A DNA stretch of 51,609 nt from Roseburia sp. (GTDB lineage: Bacteria; Bacillota; Clostridia; Lachnospirales; Lachnospiraceae). A model generated the notes under the pieces. The model ran no database searches and was not told where the DNA came from. It saw nothing but the letters and a program-made list of their open reading frames with translations. How positions within the stretch are numbered: position 1 is the first letter of the stretch; every line of letters starts with the position of its first letter. The position numbers and the translations under genes are program-made. The stretch is taken from the NCBI GenBank assembly GCA_023664265.1, contig JAMPFV010000008.1, positions 1 through 51,609 of the forward strand, in the 5' to 3' direction. Of this stretch, positions 31,243 through 41,229 are shown piece by piece.

Positions 31243-31740
31243 TTACGTCTCCACAACATCCGCGAGAACCGAAGTAATGTCAAGCAGGGAAATCAACTTG
31301 TTGTCAACCTTGCCGACACCGCTGAGGAACCGGGACTTCTCATCCTTGTCGTAGGAGACGCGCTCAACATGCTCCTCGTCCAGCGTAACAACCTCTTTTA
31401 CCTCGTCAACCAACACACCGATCGACTCATGCTGCTCCAGCTTCAGAATAATAATCCTTGTCTTCTTGGTAATCTCATCCTCCGCCAGCCCCATCTTGAG
31501 ACGGAGGCTGATGGTCGGAATAACCTCGCCGCGAAGATTGATAACCCCCTTGATGTACTCGGAAACTTTCGGTACTCTGGTTATCTTCTGCATTCTTCCG
31601 ATATTGGAGATATACTTGATATCAATTCCGTACTGCTCCTCCCCCAGTCTCGTCACGATATACTGGGTTGTCTCACGCTCTATCGGACGGTTCAGACTTT
31701 CGTTGCGCTTCTGCTCGTCCATTACCTTTACTTCATCCAT
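31243..31740 (-). CDS. cheW: Chemotaxis coupling protein CheW
   Basis: A 165-residue CheW, the adaptor that links chemoreceptors to CheA. The two beta-barrel halves are clear (YIVTRLGEEQYGIDI, then IKGVINLRGEVIPTISLRLK with the conserved NLRG). The ending SLLDITSVL is also typical. The N-terminus has about 28 extra residues of charged sequence. ATG 31738-31740 with AGGCAGG upstream, directly after cheA (30 bp). Confidence 0.95.
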   Translation of the reverse strand: MDEVKVMDEQKRNESLNRPIERETTQYIVTRLGEEQYGIDIKYISNIGRMQKITRVPKVSEYIKGVINLRGEVIPTISLRLKMGLAEDEITKKTRIIILKLEQHESIGVLVDEVKEVVTLDEEHVERVSYDKDEKSRFLSGVGKVDNKLISLLDITSVLADVVET

Positions 31741-31770
31741 GTTCCATACCTGCCTTTCCGTAAAATCAGA

Positions 31771-33927
31771 TTAAATCAATGCGTTGGCGTCCAAAATCAA
31801 AGCCACATCGCCGTTACCCAAAATAGTAGCACCACTGATAATCTTTGGAACCTTGATATACTTGCCCATGGACTTGATAACAACCTCCTGCTGTCCGATC
31901 AGCTCATCCACTACCAAGCCGGCCTGCTTATCACCCTTCTTCACAATGATAACCGTAAGATTTTTGTTTCCATCCTCCCTTGGCGGGATGTCGAGCACCT
32001 TGTTCAGCCGGATGATGGGGATAACCGTCCCTCGGATATGCATAACCTCCTTCGCCTGTACCAGTTTGATGTCCTCCGGCGCCACGTCCTCAATCGTCTG
32101 AATGGAACCCAGCGCAATCGCGAACTTCTCATCGCCGATTACAACCATCAGAGCCTGAATAATCGCAAGCGTCAGCGGCAGGCGGATAATCCATGAGGAG
32201 CCTTCGCCGAACTTGTTCTTTACCTCCACTTCGCCGCTGAGGGATTCAATCTTGGACTTCACCACGTCAAGACCGACACCGCGTCCCGATACGTCGGACA
32301 CCTTCTTCGCCGTGGAAAAGCTCGGCAGGAACAGCAAATCTATAATCTCCTTGTCCGTCATGCTCTCCGCCTGCTCCGGTGTAATGGTTCCCCGCTCTAT
32401 CGCCTTGCTCTTAACGGCATCAATATTGATTCCGCCGCCGTCGTCCCTCACCTCAATCACTACGTTATTACCATCCTGATAAGCGTCGAGGAAAATAGAG
32501 CCAACCTCCGGCTTGCCCTTGGCCACTCTGACGTCGTTCGGCTCCAAGCCGTGATCCGCGGAATTTCTCAGCATGTGCATCAACGGATCGCCGATTTCAT
32601 CCACCACGGTTCTGTCAAGCTCCGTATCCTCACCTGTCATATACAGCTCCATCTTCTTGTCCAGCTTCTTAGACAGGTCGCGAATCATACGCGGGAACTT
32701 CGCCACAACACTCTCAATCGGCACCATTCGTACCTTCATAACCGACTCATGCAGATTAGTCGTCACGCTCTCGAGATATTCAATATGCTCGTTGACAGAA
32801 CCCGTATCTCCCTTGCCGCCGTCGTTTGACGTTGCCGCAACCAGAGAGTTCTTCGCGATAATCAGCTCGCTGACCAGGTTCATCAGATTGTCGAGCTTCT
32901 CAATATCCACACGGACCGTCCTGTTGACAACCGGCTTGTTCGCAGGCTTATTGCCTGCGGGCTTCGCGGCCGCCGGTGCACTCGCTGCGGGTGCCGTCGT
33001 GGCTGCCGGTGCGCTGCTTGCCGCGGGTGCAGCAGACTCCTGCACTGCCGCGGGCTGCGTCTCTGCTGCGGGCGCGTCTGCCGCCTGCGGCGCAGCGGCC
33101 TGCGGTACCTCGTACTCCTCGCAGAGCGCCTCCTCAATCTCGGATACGTTCTTAACTGCCGCAATCACCTCTTCTTTGGTGCTGCTCGAGATAAATATCA
33201 GGCTGAAAGTCAAATCAAACTTCTCATCCTCTATATCCTGTGCAGGCGGTTCGGATACGATAATCTCTCCCAGCCGCTCAAGCGCCTTGAATACCAGAAA
33301 CGCCCGTGCCGCCTTGAGCACGCACGCCTCCTCCACATAGACGGTAACGCCGTACACCTTGAGATTGTCGCTGTGCGCCTTGTCAATCAGCGTCCGCTCT
33401 GTGTCGCTGATCTTAATCTCCTGCCAGCGCGCCGTCTTCCCTTCCGCGGATGCGGGCGCCGCCTCCGGCTCAGAGGCTTTCTCCGCGGGCTGCTCCGTAG
33501 CGGGTGCGTTTGTCCCTCCGGCGCCCCCCGCGTTTACGTTTCCGCCATTCTTCAAAATATCATTGAGGATCTTTATCAGCTCTTCATTATCGTTCGTGCC
33601 TTCCTCCGTCGTCTGCTGGATGTTCTCCAGATATTCCTCCAACGCGTCAAGACACTTGAACAGCACATCTATCATATCGGGCTGCACCTTAAACGTACCG
33701 TTGCGAACCTCCGAAAACACATTCTCCATGTCATGGGTAAGCGCCTGCATCCTCTTATAACCCATTGTACCGGCCATACCCTTCAGGGAGTGCGCCGCCC
33801 GGAATATCTCATTGATCGTATCCATATTCTCCGGGCTTTGCTCCAAATCCATGATCTGGGTATTCAGGTTCTGTAAATGTTCCTTTGTTTCATCAAGGAA
33901 AATCTCAAGATATTGACTAGTATCCAT
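31771..33927 (-). CDS. cheA: Chemotaxis histidine kinase CheA
   Basis: A 718-residue CheA. Hpt domain 1-110 with the phosphorylated His46 in AAHSLKGMAG. An Ala/Pro-rich linker of low complexity leads to the P2-like CheY/CheB docking domain (about 180-270). A second, very Ala/Pro-rich linker follows (about 280-330). Then come the dimerisation helices, the HATPase domain with EIGDPLMHMLRNSADHG (N box) and VRDDGGGI (G1) plus GRGVGLDV (G2), and a CheW-like domain at the end. It passes phosphate to CheY and CheB. ATG 33925-33927, two bases past the cheB stop, with GGGGG upstream. Confidence 0.95.
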   Translation of the reverse strand: MDTSQYLEIFLDETKEHLQNLNTQIMDLEQSPENMDTINEIFRAAHSLKGMAGTMGYKRMQALTHDMENVFSEVRNGTFKVQPDMIDVLFKCLDALEEYLENIQQTTEEGTNDNEELIKILNDILKNGGNVNAGGAGGTNAPATEQPAEKASEPEAAPASAEGKTARWQEIKISDTERTLIDKAHSDNLKVYGVTVYVEEACVLKAARAFLVFKALERLGEIIVSEPPAQDIEDEKFDLTFSLIFISSSTKEEVIAAVKNVSEIEEALCEEYEVPQAAAPQAADAPAAETQPAAVQESAAPAASSAPAATTAPAASAPAAAKPAGNKPANKPVVNRTVRVDIEKLDNLMNLVSELIIAKNSLVAATSNDGGKGDTGSVNEHIEYLESVTTNLHESVMKVRMVPIESVVAKFPRMIRDLSKKLDKKMELYMTGEDTELDRTVVDEIGDPLMHMLRNSADHGLEPNDVRVAKGKPEVGSIFLDAYQDGNNVVIEVRDDGGGINIDAVKSKAIERGTITPEQAESMTDKEIIDLLFLPSFSTAKKVSDVSGRGVGLDVVKSKIESLSGEVEVKNKFGEGSSWIIRLPLTLAIIQALMVVIGDEKFAIALGSIQTIEDVAPEDIKLVQAKEVMHIRGTVIPIIRLNKVLDIPPREDGNKNLTVIIVKKGDKQAGLVVDELIGQQEVVIKSMGKYIKVPKIISGATILGNGDVALILDANALI

Positions 33928-33928
33928 G

Positions 33929-35041
33929 CTACTTAACCCCCACATTCATTAATATTTCCTGGGCCACGTCATCCAACGCCACTACCTGATTCACCAACCC
34001 GGTAGCCTTTGCGCTCTTGGGCATTCCGTAAACCGTTGAGGAAGCTTCATCCTGTGCTATGACGTGTATTTTTTTTGCAGTTTCCAAATTCACGATTCCC
34101 TTGCTTCCATCCGCTCCCATACCCGTCAACACAACACATATGACCTGAGCGTAGTTGCTGTTCATCAGGGACTCATACATGTAATTCGCACAGGGCTTTA
34201 CCCCCTCGCGCGGAGGCTGATCCGTATATGTAATGACATGCTTCCCATTCTTCACAGCCACGTTCATGTGCATACCGCCCATGGAGATGTACACCATACC
34301 GTTCTCAAGGACATCCCCCTCTGCCGCTTCCTTGACCTTTATCTTGCTCATGGAGTTCAGCCGCTCCGCAAGGGACTGCGTAAAGCCCTTGGGCATATGC
34401 TGAACGATCAGCACCGGCGCGGCCAGCTCCGCCGGAAGCTTCGGCACCACGCTCTGCAGCGCTCTCGGCCCCCCGGTCGAGCACGCGATCGCGACAATCT
34501 TCTGTCCGCCCACCGCAGGCTTGCTCTTCCTGACAATGTTGACAAGCTCCTGTGTGCTCATCTGCGGCTGCTGCGGTCTCGCGGCGACTGCCGCCGCGGA
34601 AATATTGGTCTGGCGGCTGGTCACCACCGCGTACAGGGTGTCCTGAAATTTCTTTCTGAATTCACTGCCTTTCAGATAGCCGATATTTACCGGCTTCTCG
34701 ATAAAATCAATCGCGCCCAGGTCCAAGGCCTCAATCGTGACGGACGCCCCCTCCTTGGAGTCCGTGCTCGCCACCATGACGCGCACGCGGATCTTATCCT
34801 TCTGAAGCATACGCAAAAGCTGAATCCCGTCCATCTTCGGCATGTTGATGTCCAATACGACACCGTCGTACTGATTCTTCTTTAGAAGCAGATAAGCGGC
34901 TTCGCCGTCAAAGGCTTGCTCCACCACTTGGAATCGCTCATCTGAGTTGATTATATCACACATAACTCTTCTCATAAGTGTAGAATCATCAACTACCAAT
35001 ATTTTTTTCTTACTTGCGCTGCTTCCTGAGCCTGTTATCAT
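33929..35041 (-). CDS. cheB: Chemotaxis methylesterase CheB
   Basis: A 370-residue CheB with an N-terminal receiver domain (ILVVDDSTLMRRVM; phospho-acceptor Asp in VVLDINMPKMDG). A linker rich in Gln and Ala follows, then the methylesterase domain with the catalytic Ser in ACSTGGP, His in VQHMPKGFT and Asp in GMGADGSKG. It removes methyl groups from chemoreceptors. The start ATG (35039-35041) overlaps the stop of the PilZ gene as ATGA. No cheR gene is in this window, so the methyltransferase must be encoded elsewhere. Confidence 0.95.
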   Translation of the reverse strand: MITGSGSSASKKKILVVDDSTLMRRVMCDIINSDERFQVVEQAFDGEAAYLLLKKNQYDGVVLDINMPKMDGIQLLRMLQKDKIRVRVMVASTDSKEGASVTIEALDLGAIDFIEKPVNIGYLKGSEFRKKFQDTLYAVVTSRQTNISAAAVAARPQQPQMSTQELVNIVRKSKPAVGGQKIVAIACSTGGPRALQSVVPKLPAELAAPVLIVQHMPKGFTQSLAERLNSMSKIKVKEAAEGDVLENGMVYISMGGMHMNVAVKNGKHVITYTDQPPREGVKPCANYMYESLMNSNYAQVICVVLTGMGADGSKGIVNLETAKKIHVIAQDEASSTVYGMPKSAKATGLVNQVVALDDVAQEILMNVGVK

Positions 35042-35778
35042 TCTTCTTCCACCATCCCTCTGCTGTTTTTCCTGCATTTTCGTTCTTCCTCAAAGATATA
35101 CTTGATGATATCCTCTCGTTCCGAATCCTTAATATAAACAAATTTCAGGCGATTCTCATATTCATTCTCGCGGTTCTCTATCTCCCTCGAATAAATCACC
35201 TTCGCCGCCAGCGTAAACTCCCGCGTCTCCTCGGCCGGCGTCAGTTTAAAGTTCGCGAATATCAGACTGTCCTGCCGAAAGATTTCCCTCGACACAAACC
35301 GCAGACCGCCGCCGCTGATATCGACAATAACGCCTCTCGAAAGCGCGCCGTCCGCCAGCTCACCGATGATTCCGTGCTCAACAAGCGAACGGGTCTCCTG
35401 CGGCGTCATCTCCCGCGCCCACATGCCGATAATGCAGTTAAAGCGGTAATATTCCCTTCTCTGGTGCTTGCGGAGATTGGTGATCATTTCCGCCACCAGT
35501 ATGTAGATGCCGTTAATCTTCTGTCTGTCAACAATCCGGACGTCCGCCTTATACATACCGCCGTGCGAAAAAAAGCACACGTCATAGACGCCGTCCACCG
35601 GAAGCAGCACCAGCCGCGTCTGTTCCATCGGCATGACAATCTCAAGCTTCCCGTCATCACAGATATCATGTATGCTCGTCTTATAAAGTTTTATTCCCTC
35701 GGTGCCGTCCGGAAGCATAACCTCCACTGTCGATCTCATCTCAATCTTGTCGCCCGGCGAAATAAATTTCTCTATCAT
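35038..35778 (-). CDS. YcgR-type flagellar brake protein with PilZ domain
   Basis: A 246-residue protein with an N-terminal YcgR-like domain (1-95) and a C-terminal PilZ domain. The c-di-GMP site is visible: the arginine motif in RKHQRREYYRF near residue 105 and DISGGG near residue 155. When c-di-GMP is bound, such proteins act on the motor (MotA or FliG) and slow swimming. Its place between flhG and cheB, with coupling to cheB by ATGA, fits a flagellar function. ATG 35776-35778. Confidence 0.85.
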   Translation of the reverse strand: MIEKFISPGDKIEMRSTVEVMLPDGTEGIKLYKTSIHDICDDGKLEIVMPMEQTRLVLLPVDGVYDVCFFSHGGMYKADVRIVDRQKINGIYILVAEMITNLRKHQRREYYRFNCIIGMWAREMTPQETRSLVEHGIIGELADGALSRGVIVDISGGGLRFVSREIFRQDSLIFANFKLTPAEETREFTLAAKVIYSREIENRENEYENRLKFVYIKDSEREDIIKYIFEEERKCRKNSRGMVEEE

Positions 35779-35796
35779 CGTTTCCTCCAGCCTATC

Positions 35797-36684
35797 CTAT
35801 GATCCCTTTTTTCTGTTACCCGACATAATATGGGAAAAGAACGCCGCCATTCCACGCTTTGCCAACGCTTTATCATATTCCTTATCCATCAGGATATATG
35901 CCATTTTTTCAAAAGCCACCGCCGATTTTGCATTCGGACTCTGTATACTCACCGGCATCTGCTGCATCACGGCCTCCTCCAGACGCCTGTCCTGCGGAAC
36001 CGCCCCCAGATAAGTCAGCGGAAGGCTCAAATACCTGCTCACCACCGTATTCAGCTTATGATACATCGTCTCACCGTCCGGCTCCCCCGGCACCTTGTTC
36101 GCGATAACCTGTATCCGCGACTCCTCCCAATCAAATCTCGGGTGGCGGGCCAGCGCCTTCAGCAGGGAATAGGAATCCGTGATGGAGGTCGGCTCCGGCG
36201 TCGCCACGACGAGGATTTCCCCGCTTGCCACCAGAAACTCCAGCACCGCGTCCGATATGCCCGCGCCCGTATCAATAATGATAATGTCGGCCATCGCGTC
36301 CAGCTTCGTCAGATTTTGTATAATATAATTCAGATAATCACTGTTGAGATTCGAGAGTTCCGCAATCCCGGAGCCGCCCGAAATAAAGCCGATTTCCATA
36401 GGCCCCCATGTGATAATGTCCGTGATGCTCTTCCCCTGATAGATCAAATCGCTGAAATTATACTTGGGCACGGTTCCGAACATAATCTCAATATTTGCCA
36501 AGCCGAAATCGGCATCCAAAATAATAACCTTCTGCCCCATTTTCTTAAACTGGCACGCCAAATTGATGGATGTGTTGGATTTGCCCACACCGCCCTTCCC
36601 GCTTGTCACGGTTATCACTCTCGCGGAGGGCTTGGGCACGGGATTCATTTTAATGACATTTCTCAGTTGTTCCGCTTGATCCAT
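35797..36684 (-). CDS. flhG: Flagellum number regulator FlhG (MinD-like ATPase)
   Basis: A 295-residue MinD/ParA-family ATPase (FlhG/YlxH). Walker A is the deviant form in SGKGGVGKSNTSINL near residue 30, with VIILDADFGLANIEIMFG (Walker A') and IIIDTGAGIS (Walker B) following. The N-terminal QAEQLRNVI helix (DQAEQLR) is the motif that activates the FlhF GTPase. It limits flagellar number and assembles C-ring parts. ATG 36682-36684, 15 bp behind flhF. Confidence 0.9.
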   Translation of the reverse strand: MDQAEQLRNVIKMNPVPKPSARVITVTSGKGGVGKSNTSINLACQFKKMGQKVIILDADFGLANIEIMFGTVPKYNFSDLIYQGKSITDIITWGPMEIGFISGGSGIAELSNLNSDYLNYIIQNLTKLDAMADIIIIDTGAGISDAVLEFLVASGEILVVATPEPTSITDSYSLLKALARHPRFDWEESRIQVIANKVPGEPDGETMYHKLNTVVSRYLSLPLTYLGAVPQDRRLEEAVMQQMPVSIQSPNAKSAVAFEKMAYILMDKEYDKALAKRGMAAFFSHIMSGNRKKGS

Positions 36685-36699
36685 ACCTTGTCCTCCTGC

Positions 36700-37935
36700 C
36701 TAACGCCTGCCGCCAAGTAACTGCTTCACCGTGGATTGCGGATTGAAATACTCTATGTCGTCAGGCACGCTCTGTCCGCAGGTCACATAAGAAAGCGCCG
36801 CTCCTGTGTATATTCTCAGGTTATAGATGTTCCCCATTGTGGCCGTCTCGTCAAGCTTCGTGAATATCAGCTTGTACTCCGCAATCTCCTTGTATATATC
36901 AGCCGTTTTCATCAAATCTCTGTATTTTGTGGAGGCCGACAGCACAAGAAAAACCTCCTTCTCGGCCACCGCATCGACAGAATTAATCAAATCGCTCATA
37001 TTCTCGCACTGCGCCTCATTGTTCGGCGAATGCCCGGTCGTATCCACCAAAATATAATCGTACTCGCGAAACTCCTCTATCGTGCCAAGGATCTCCTTCT
37101 CCGTGTACACGACGCGGAAAGGCACCTCCAGAATATTCGCATAGGTGCGAAGCTGCTCTGCAGCCGCAATCCGGTAGGTGTCGGCCGTCAAAAGCGCCAC
37201 TTTCTTCTTGCGCTCTACCCGAAAGGAGGACGCAATCTTGGCGATGGTCGTCGTCTTGCCTACTCCCGTAGGTCCCACAAAGAACACCACCTTCGGCCCG
37301 TGCTCCGCCTCGCGCATCATGTACGGCTTGCCCAGCTTCAGTATCATTCTCTGATAAATCTCGGACAGCATATAATCCAAGGTCACATCCGGCTTACAGT
37401 TCCTGTCAATCTCGTCGATAATCTCGTTGGCATACTTCTCATTAATCTCATTGTCAATCATTTTGTTATACAGAAGTCTGAGGAAATTGACACGCGCCTT
37501 GTTCTCCTTGGTCTCTTCCTTCTTCTCCGGCTCCTCGGGCTTGCTGCTCTCTTCCGTCATGGGGGCCGCCTCCTGCTGCCGCGCGGTCTGTTGCTGCTGC
37601 GAAATCTGCTGCTCGATAAGCGTCTGGAGGGTATCCAGCTTCTCCCCAAGCCCGTCGCCGTCCTTCTCCGGCTCGCTCGGCAGCACCAGCTTGTCCACCG
37701 GCTTCTCCACGGGCGGATTGATCAGCTTCTTCTCCTCCTTTGGAAGGATGCCGTACCGCTCGTTCTCCTCCTCCTTCGCCACTGTGACCTCTATCTTCGT
37801 TCCCTTGAAAACACCCAAAACACCCTTGGCCTTGACCGTCTTGACATTCATCTCGACAATCCCGTCCCCGAGCTCCTTGCGCGCGCTCTCCAGCGCCTCT
37901 TCCTTCGTCTTGCCCTGAAATTTCTTAATTATCAT
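36700..37935 (-). CDS. flhF: Flagellar biosynthesis GTPase FlhF
   Basis: A 411-residue SRP-type GTPase. The B domain (1-170) starts MIIKKFQGKTKEEAL and has a Gln/Glu-rich linker. The N domain follows, then the G domain with the P-loop GPTGVGKTTTIAKI near residue 222, DTYRIAAAEQLR, the DTTGHS motif and TKLDE near residue 365. FlhF marks where flagella form. ATG 37933-37935 overlaps the flhA stop (ATGA). Confidence 0.93.
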   Translation of the reverse strand: MIIKKFQGKTKEEALESARKELGDGIVEMNVKTVKAKGVLGVFKGTKIEVTVAKEEENERYGILPKEEKKLINPPVEKPVDKLVLPSEPEKDGDGLGEKLDTLQTLIEQQISQQQQTARQQEAAPMTEESSKPEEPEKKEETKENKARVNFLRLLYNKMIDNEINEKYANEIIDEIDRNCKPDVTLDYMLSEIYQRMILKLGKPYMMREAEHGPKVVFFVGPTGVGKTTTIAKIASSFRVERKKKVALLTADTYRIAAAEQLRTYANILEVPFRVVYTEKEILGTIEEFREYDYILVDTTGHSPNNEAQCENMSDLINSVDAVAEKEVFLVLSASTKYRDLMKTADIYKEIAEYKLIFTKLDETATMGNIYNLRIYTGAALSYVTCGQSVPDDIEYFNPQSTVKQLLGGRR

Positions 37936-39965
37936 GCCGTCACCATTCCTACTGATTGTAATTCTACATTAGAGTCTATCTCATTGTACGAAACAACCAC
38001 CAAATCCTTATAGTAATCCTCCGTCAGCCGCTTAAAATACATCCTGACAATCGGGGAGGTGATTATAATCGGATTCTTCCCCAGCTTCTCAAGCTTTCCG
38101 ACCTCCGTCTCCACGGAAGCCATGATAGACTTGGTCTTATCCGGGTCCAAGGTCAGGTACGCGCCCTGCTCCGTCTGCTTCACGCTGCCCATAATCTCCT
38201 GCTCCAGCGCGGGGTCGAGCGTCACAACGCTCGTCGTCTCATTCAGCGGGAAATATTTGCTCGAGATGGCCCGCTTGAGGCTCTGGCGCACATACTCCGT
38301 CAAAATATCCGTATCCCGCGTGGTCGGCGCATGGTCGGCCAGCGTCTCAAATATTGTAACCAAATCCCTGACGGAAATACCCTCCTTCAAGAGGTTCTGC
38401 AATACCTTCTGGACATCGCCAAGCCCCAGAAGCTTGGGCACAAGCTCCTCCACAAGCGAGGGATTCGTCTCCTTGACATTGTTGACAAGGTTCTGGATAT
38501 CCTGTCTTGTCAGCAGATCCGCAAGATACTGGCGGATGATCTCCGTCAGATGCGTCGCGATGATCGAGGGCGGGTCAACAACCGTGTAGCCCACACTCTC
38601 CGCGCGCTCCCGCTGTCCCTCCGTAATCCAGATGGCCGGAAGGTGGAAAGACGGCTCAAAGGTCGGGATGCCGGAAATCTCCTCCTCGACAAACCCGGGA
38701 TTCATCGCCATATAGTGGTCGAACAAGATCTCGCCCTCGCTGACCTGTATGCCCTTTATCTTGATTATGTATTGATTCGGATTCAGCTGAATGTTATCGC
38801 GCAGTCGGATAATCGGGACAACCGTACCGAGCTCCAGTGCAATCTGCCGTCGTATCATAACGACACGGTCGAGCAGGTCACCGCCCTGATTGACGTCAGC
38901 GAGCGGGATAATGCCATAACCGAACTCCAGCTCTATCGGATCCACCTGCAGCAGGGAATTGACATTCTCCGGCTTGCGGATCTCGTCCGCGCTCTCCTCC
39001 ATCGTATCCGCCTCAGCCTCAATCTGCGCAACCTCAATCGTGTTGGCGATCATGCGGCCGCAGATAATAAATATCGCGCCCATAATGACGAAAATCAGCG
39101 GATTCAGCGGCGTCACAATGCCTAAGAAAGCCAAAACCGCGCCCACCATATAGAGCACCTTGGGCATACCGAAGAGCTGGCTTACAAGCACCGTGCCGAA
39201 ATCCGCCTCCTTGGAACCCTTCGTCACCAGAACACCTGTCGCCAGCGAAATCAACAGCGAGGGAATCTGGCTCACCAGACCGTCACCAATCGTAAGAATC
39301 AAATATTTGTCCGCAGCCGCACCGATATCCATCCCCTGCCTGAGCATACCCGTAACAATACCACCGACAATATTAATACCCGTAATAATAAGACCTGCCG
39401 CCGCGTCTCCCTTTACATACTTCACGGCACCGTCCATGGAACCGAAGAAGCTGGACTCATCCTGAAGCTTCTCCCTGCGCCGCTTCGCCTCCGCATCATC
39501 AATCGCGCCGGTATTCAGATCCGCGTCAATCGCCATCTGCTTACCGGGCATCGCGTCCAAGGTAAAACGCGCCGTTACCTCAGCAACACGCTCAGAACCC
39601 TTGTTGATAACCACAAACTGTACAATCAGTAAGATAATAAATATGACAACACCGACAACCAGATCGCCCGCACCCACAAACTGTCCAAATGTCGTGACAA
39701 CGTTGCCGGGATTGCCGGTCGTCAGAATCAGTCGCGTGGACGACACGTTCAGCGCGATTCTGAAGAGCGTCGTAAACAGCAAAATCGTCGGATAGAAAGA
39801 CATATCCAAAACTTCCTTCGCAAACATCGCCGTAAAAAGAACAGTGAACGCAATCGAAATATTTAACGCCAGCAGAACATCCAGCATTGTACTGGTAATC
39901 GGCACAATCAACATGACTATAGCAGACAGCACATATAAAGCTACACCTATATCGGCCTTCTTCAT
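37932..39965 (-). CDS. flhA: Flagellar export gate protein FlhA
   Basis: A 677-residue FlhA, the large channel subunit of the flagellar type III export apparatus. The N-terminal part (1-310) has about eight membrane helices with the conserved FHIPEP-type region, including FVVINKGSERVAEVTARFTLDAMPG and GMDIGAAADKY. The C-terminal cytoplasmic domain (about 330-677) forms the nonameric ring. The ATG at 39963-39965 (MKKADIGV) is preferred over an in-frame TTG at 40013 because the family starts here and AAGGGGG lies upstream. The 151 bp between flhB and flhA hold no gene. Confidence 0.95.
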   Translation of the reverse strand: MKKADIGVALYVLSAIVMLIVPITSTMLDVLLALNISIAFTVLFTAMFAKEVLDMSFYPTILLFTTLFRIALNVSSTRLILTTGNPGNVVTTFGQFVGAGDLVVGVVIFIILLIVQFVVINKGSERVAEVTARFTLDAMPGKQMAIDADLNTGAIDDAEAKRRREKLQDESSFFGSMDGAVKYVKGDAAAGLIITGINIVGGIVTGMLRQGMDIGAAADKYLILTIGDGLVSQIPSLLISLATGVLVTKGSKEADFGTVLVSQLFGMPKVLYMVGAVLAFLGIVTPLNPLIFVIMGAIFIICGRMIANTIEVAQIEAEADTMEESADEIRKPENVNSLLQVDPIELEFGYGIIPLADVNQGGDLLDRVVMIRRQIALELGTVVPIIRLRDNIQLNPNQYIIKIKGIQVSEGEILFDHYMAMNPGFVEEEISGIPTFEPSFHLPAIWITEGQRERAESVGYTVVDPPSIIATHLTEIIRQYLADLLTRQDIQNLVNNVKETNPSLVEELVPKLLGLGDVQKVLQNLLKEGISVRDLVTIFETLADHAPTTRDTDILTEYVRQSLKRAISSKYFPLNETTSVVTLDPALEQEIMGSVKQTEQGAYLTLDPDKTKSIMASVETEVGKLEKLGKNPIIITSPIVRMYFKRLTEDYYKDLVVVSYNEIDSNVELQSVGMVTA

Positions 39966-40116
39966 GTCTTTCGTTTCCCCCTTTGAAGGGCGTCTCCTTT
40001 TCACCGCCCCCAAATACTCCCATTTTCCTTTTTAGATAAATTATCGCATATTTGATGAAAAAAGTACATAATCAAACGCAACTTTTTTCAAAAAGAATGC
40101 GGAAGCTTTTCCCATC

Positions 40117-41229
40117 TTAAATCCGGCCCTGCATTTTGTAGACCATCGCAAGAACCTCCGCGACCGCCTGATACAGCTCCGGCGGCACCTCCTCGCCAAT
40201 CTCCACGTTCGCGTAGAGCATTCTGGCCAGCGGCTTGTTCTCCACAATCTCAACATTATTTTCCCTTGCGAGCTCCTTAATCTTCTGCGCCAGATAGTCC
40301 GCGCCCTTGGCAAGGACACGCGGCGCCGGCGACTCCTCCGGATTGTACCGGATGGCCACCGCAAAATGCGTCGGGTTCGTGATGACCACGTCCGCGCTCG
40401 GCACGTCCTGCATCATGCGCCTCTGGGAAGCCTCGCGCATCTTGTTCCGAATCTTGCCCTTAATCTGCGGATCTCCCTCGGCGTTCTTGTACTCGTCCTT
40501 TACCTCCTGCTTCGTCATCTTGATATCCTTGTTGAACTTGAAGCGCTGATAAATCAGATCCACAAAGGCGATGATCAGATACACCAGCGAAATCCGCAGG
40601 CCGGTATTGATCACGATGCTTCCGATTACCTCAATCGCCTGATTGAGCGGCATATTGTAGAACTTAAAGAGATACGCCCACTCATCCTTCACCGTGGAAT
40701 AAACAATCGCGGTAATCAAGACCACCTTCGCGATGGACTTTAACAGCTCCATCAGCTTCTCCGCCGAGAACATCCGCTTGAACCCGGAAAGCGGATTCAG
40801 CTTGTTGAACTTGGGCTGCAGCGGCTTCGTCGATATCTTAAAGCGGAACTGAAGCATATTGATGATTATCGCGATCGCGATACCGACCACAAAGAACGGG
40901 AGCAGCTCAATCAAAAGCTCCAGATATATATTCTTTATCAGCGTATGAAAATCCTGCGAGACAATCATGCCGTTCCAATAGGTGGTATAGTCCGGCAGCT
41001 TCTCATACACCATTTTAAAAACGCCAATGAAGCGCTCACCCATATTCCCCACCCAGAACCTGAGTATCAGAAAAAGCGCAATCAGCTCCACCGCGTTAGA
41101 CAGCTCTTTACTTTTCGGAACCTTACCTTCTTTTCGGGTATCCTCTTTCTTCTTGGAGGTTGCCTCTTCCGTTTTCTCTCCGCCCGGTCCCTCCGCGGCA
41201 AAGAACTGTAAATTTAATTCCAAAATCAC
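40117..41229 (-). CDS. flhB: Flagellar export switch protein FlhB
   Basis: A 370-residue FlhB. There are four membrane helices in the first 220 residues, then a cytoplasmic domain with the autocleavage motif NPTH (VVITNPTHFAVAI) at about residue 275. Cleavage after Asn switches the export apparatus from rod/hook to filament substrates. It begins at GTG 41227-41229, which overlaps the fliR stop as GTGA, with GGAGGG upstream. Longer in-frame starts inside fliR are not used by the family. The N-terminus MILELNLQFFA matches other Clostridia. Confidence 0.93.
   Translation of the reverse strand: MILELNLQFFAAEGPGGEKTEEATSKKKEDTRKEGKVPKSKELSNAVELIALFLILRFWVGNMGERFIGVFKMVYEKLPDYTTYWNGMIVSQDFHTLIKNIYLELLIELLPFFVVGIAIAIIINMLQFRFKISTKPLQPKFNKLNPLSGFKRMFSAEKLMELLKSIAKVVLITAIVYSTVKDEWAYLFKFYNMPLNQAIEVIGSIVINTGLRISLVYLIIAFVDLIYQRFKFNKDIKMTKQEVKDEYKNAEGDPQIKGKIRNKMREASQRRMMQDVPSADVVITNPTHFAVAIRYNPEESPAPRVLAKGADYLAQKIKELARENNVEIVENKPLARMLYANVEIGEEVPPELYQAVAEVLAMVYKMQGRI

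Noticed and set aside
36736..38013. Long open frame of about 425 codons on the plus strand opposite flhF, and similar ones at 3386-4783, 25396-26640 and 48792-50162.
   Set aside because: They mirror real minus-strand genes with clear families, lack ribosome sites and have unnatural composition (Arg/His/Leu-rich).
40041..40056. Possible sigma-D -10 element (TGCGATAA on the minus strand) upstream of flhA.
   Set aside because: No TAAA-type -35 element at the right distance; the match may be chance in an AT-rich spacer.
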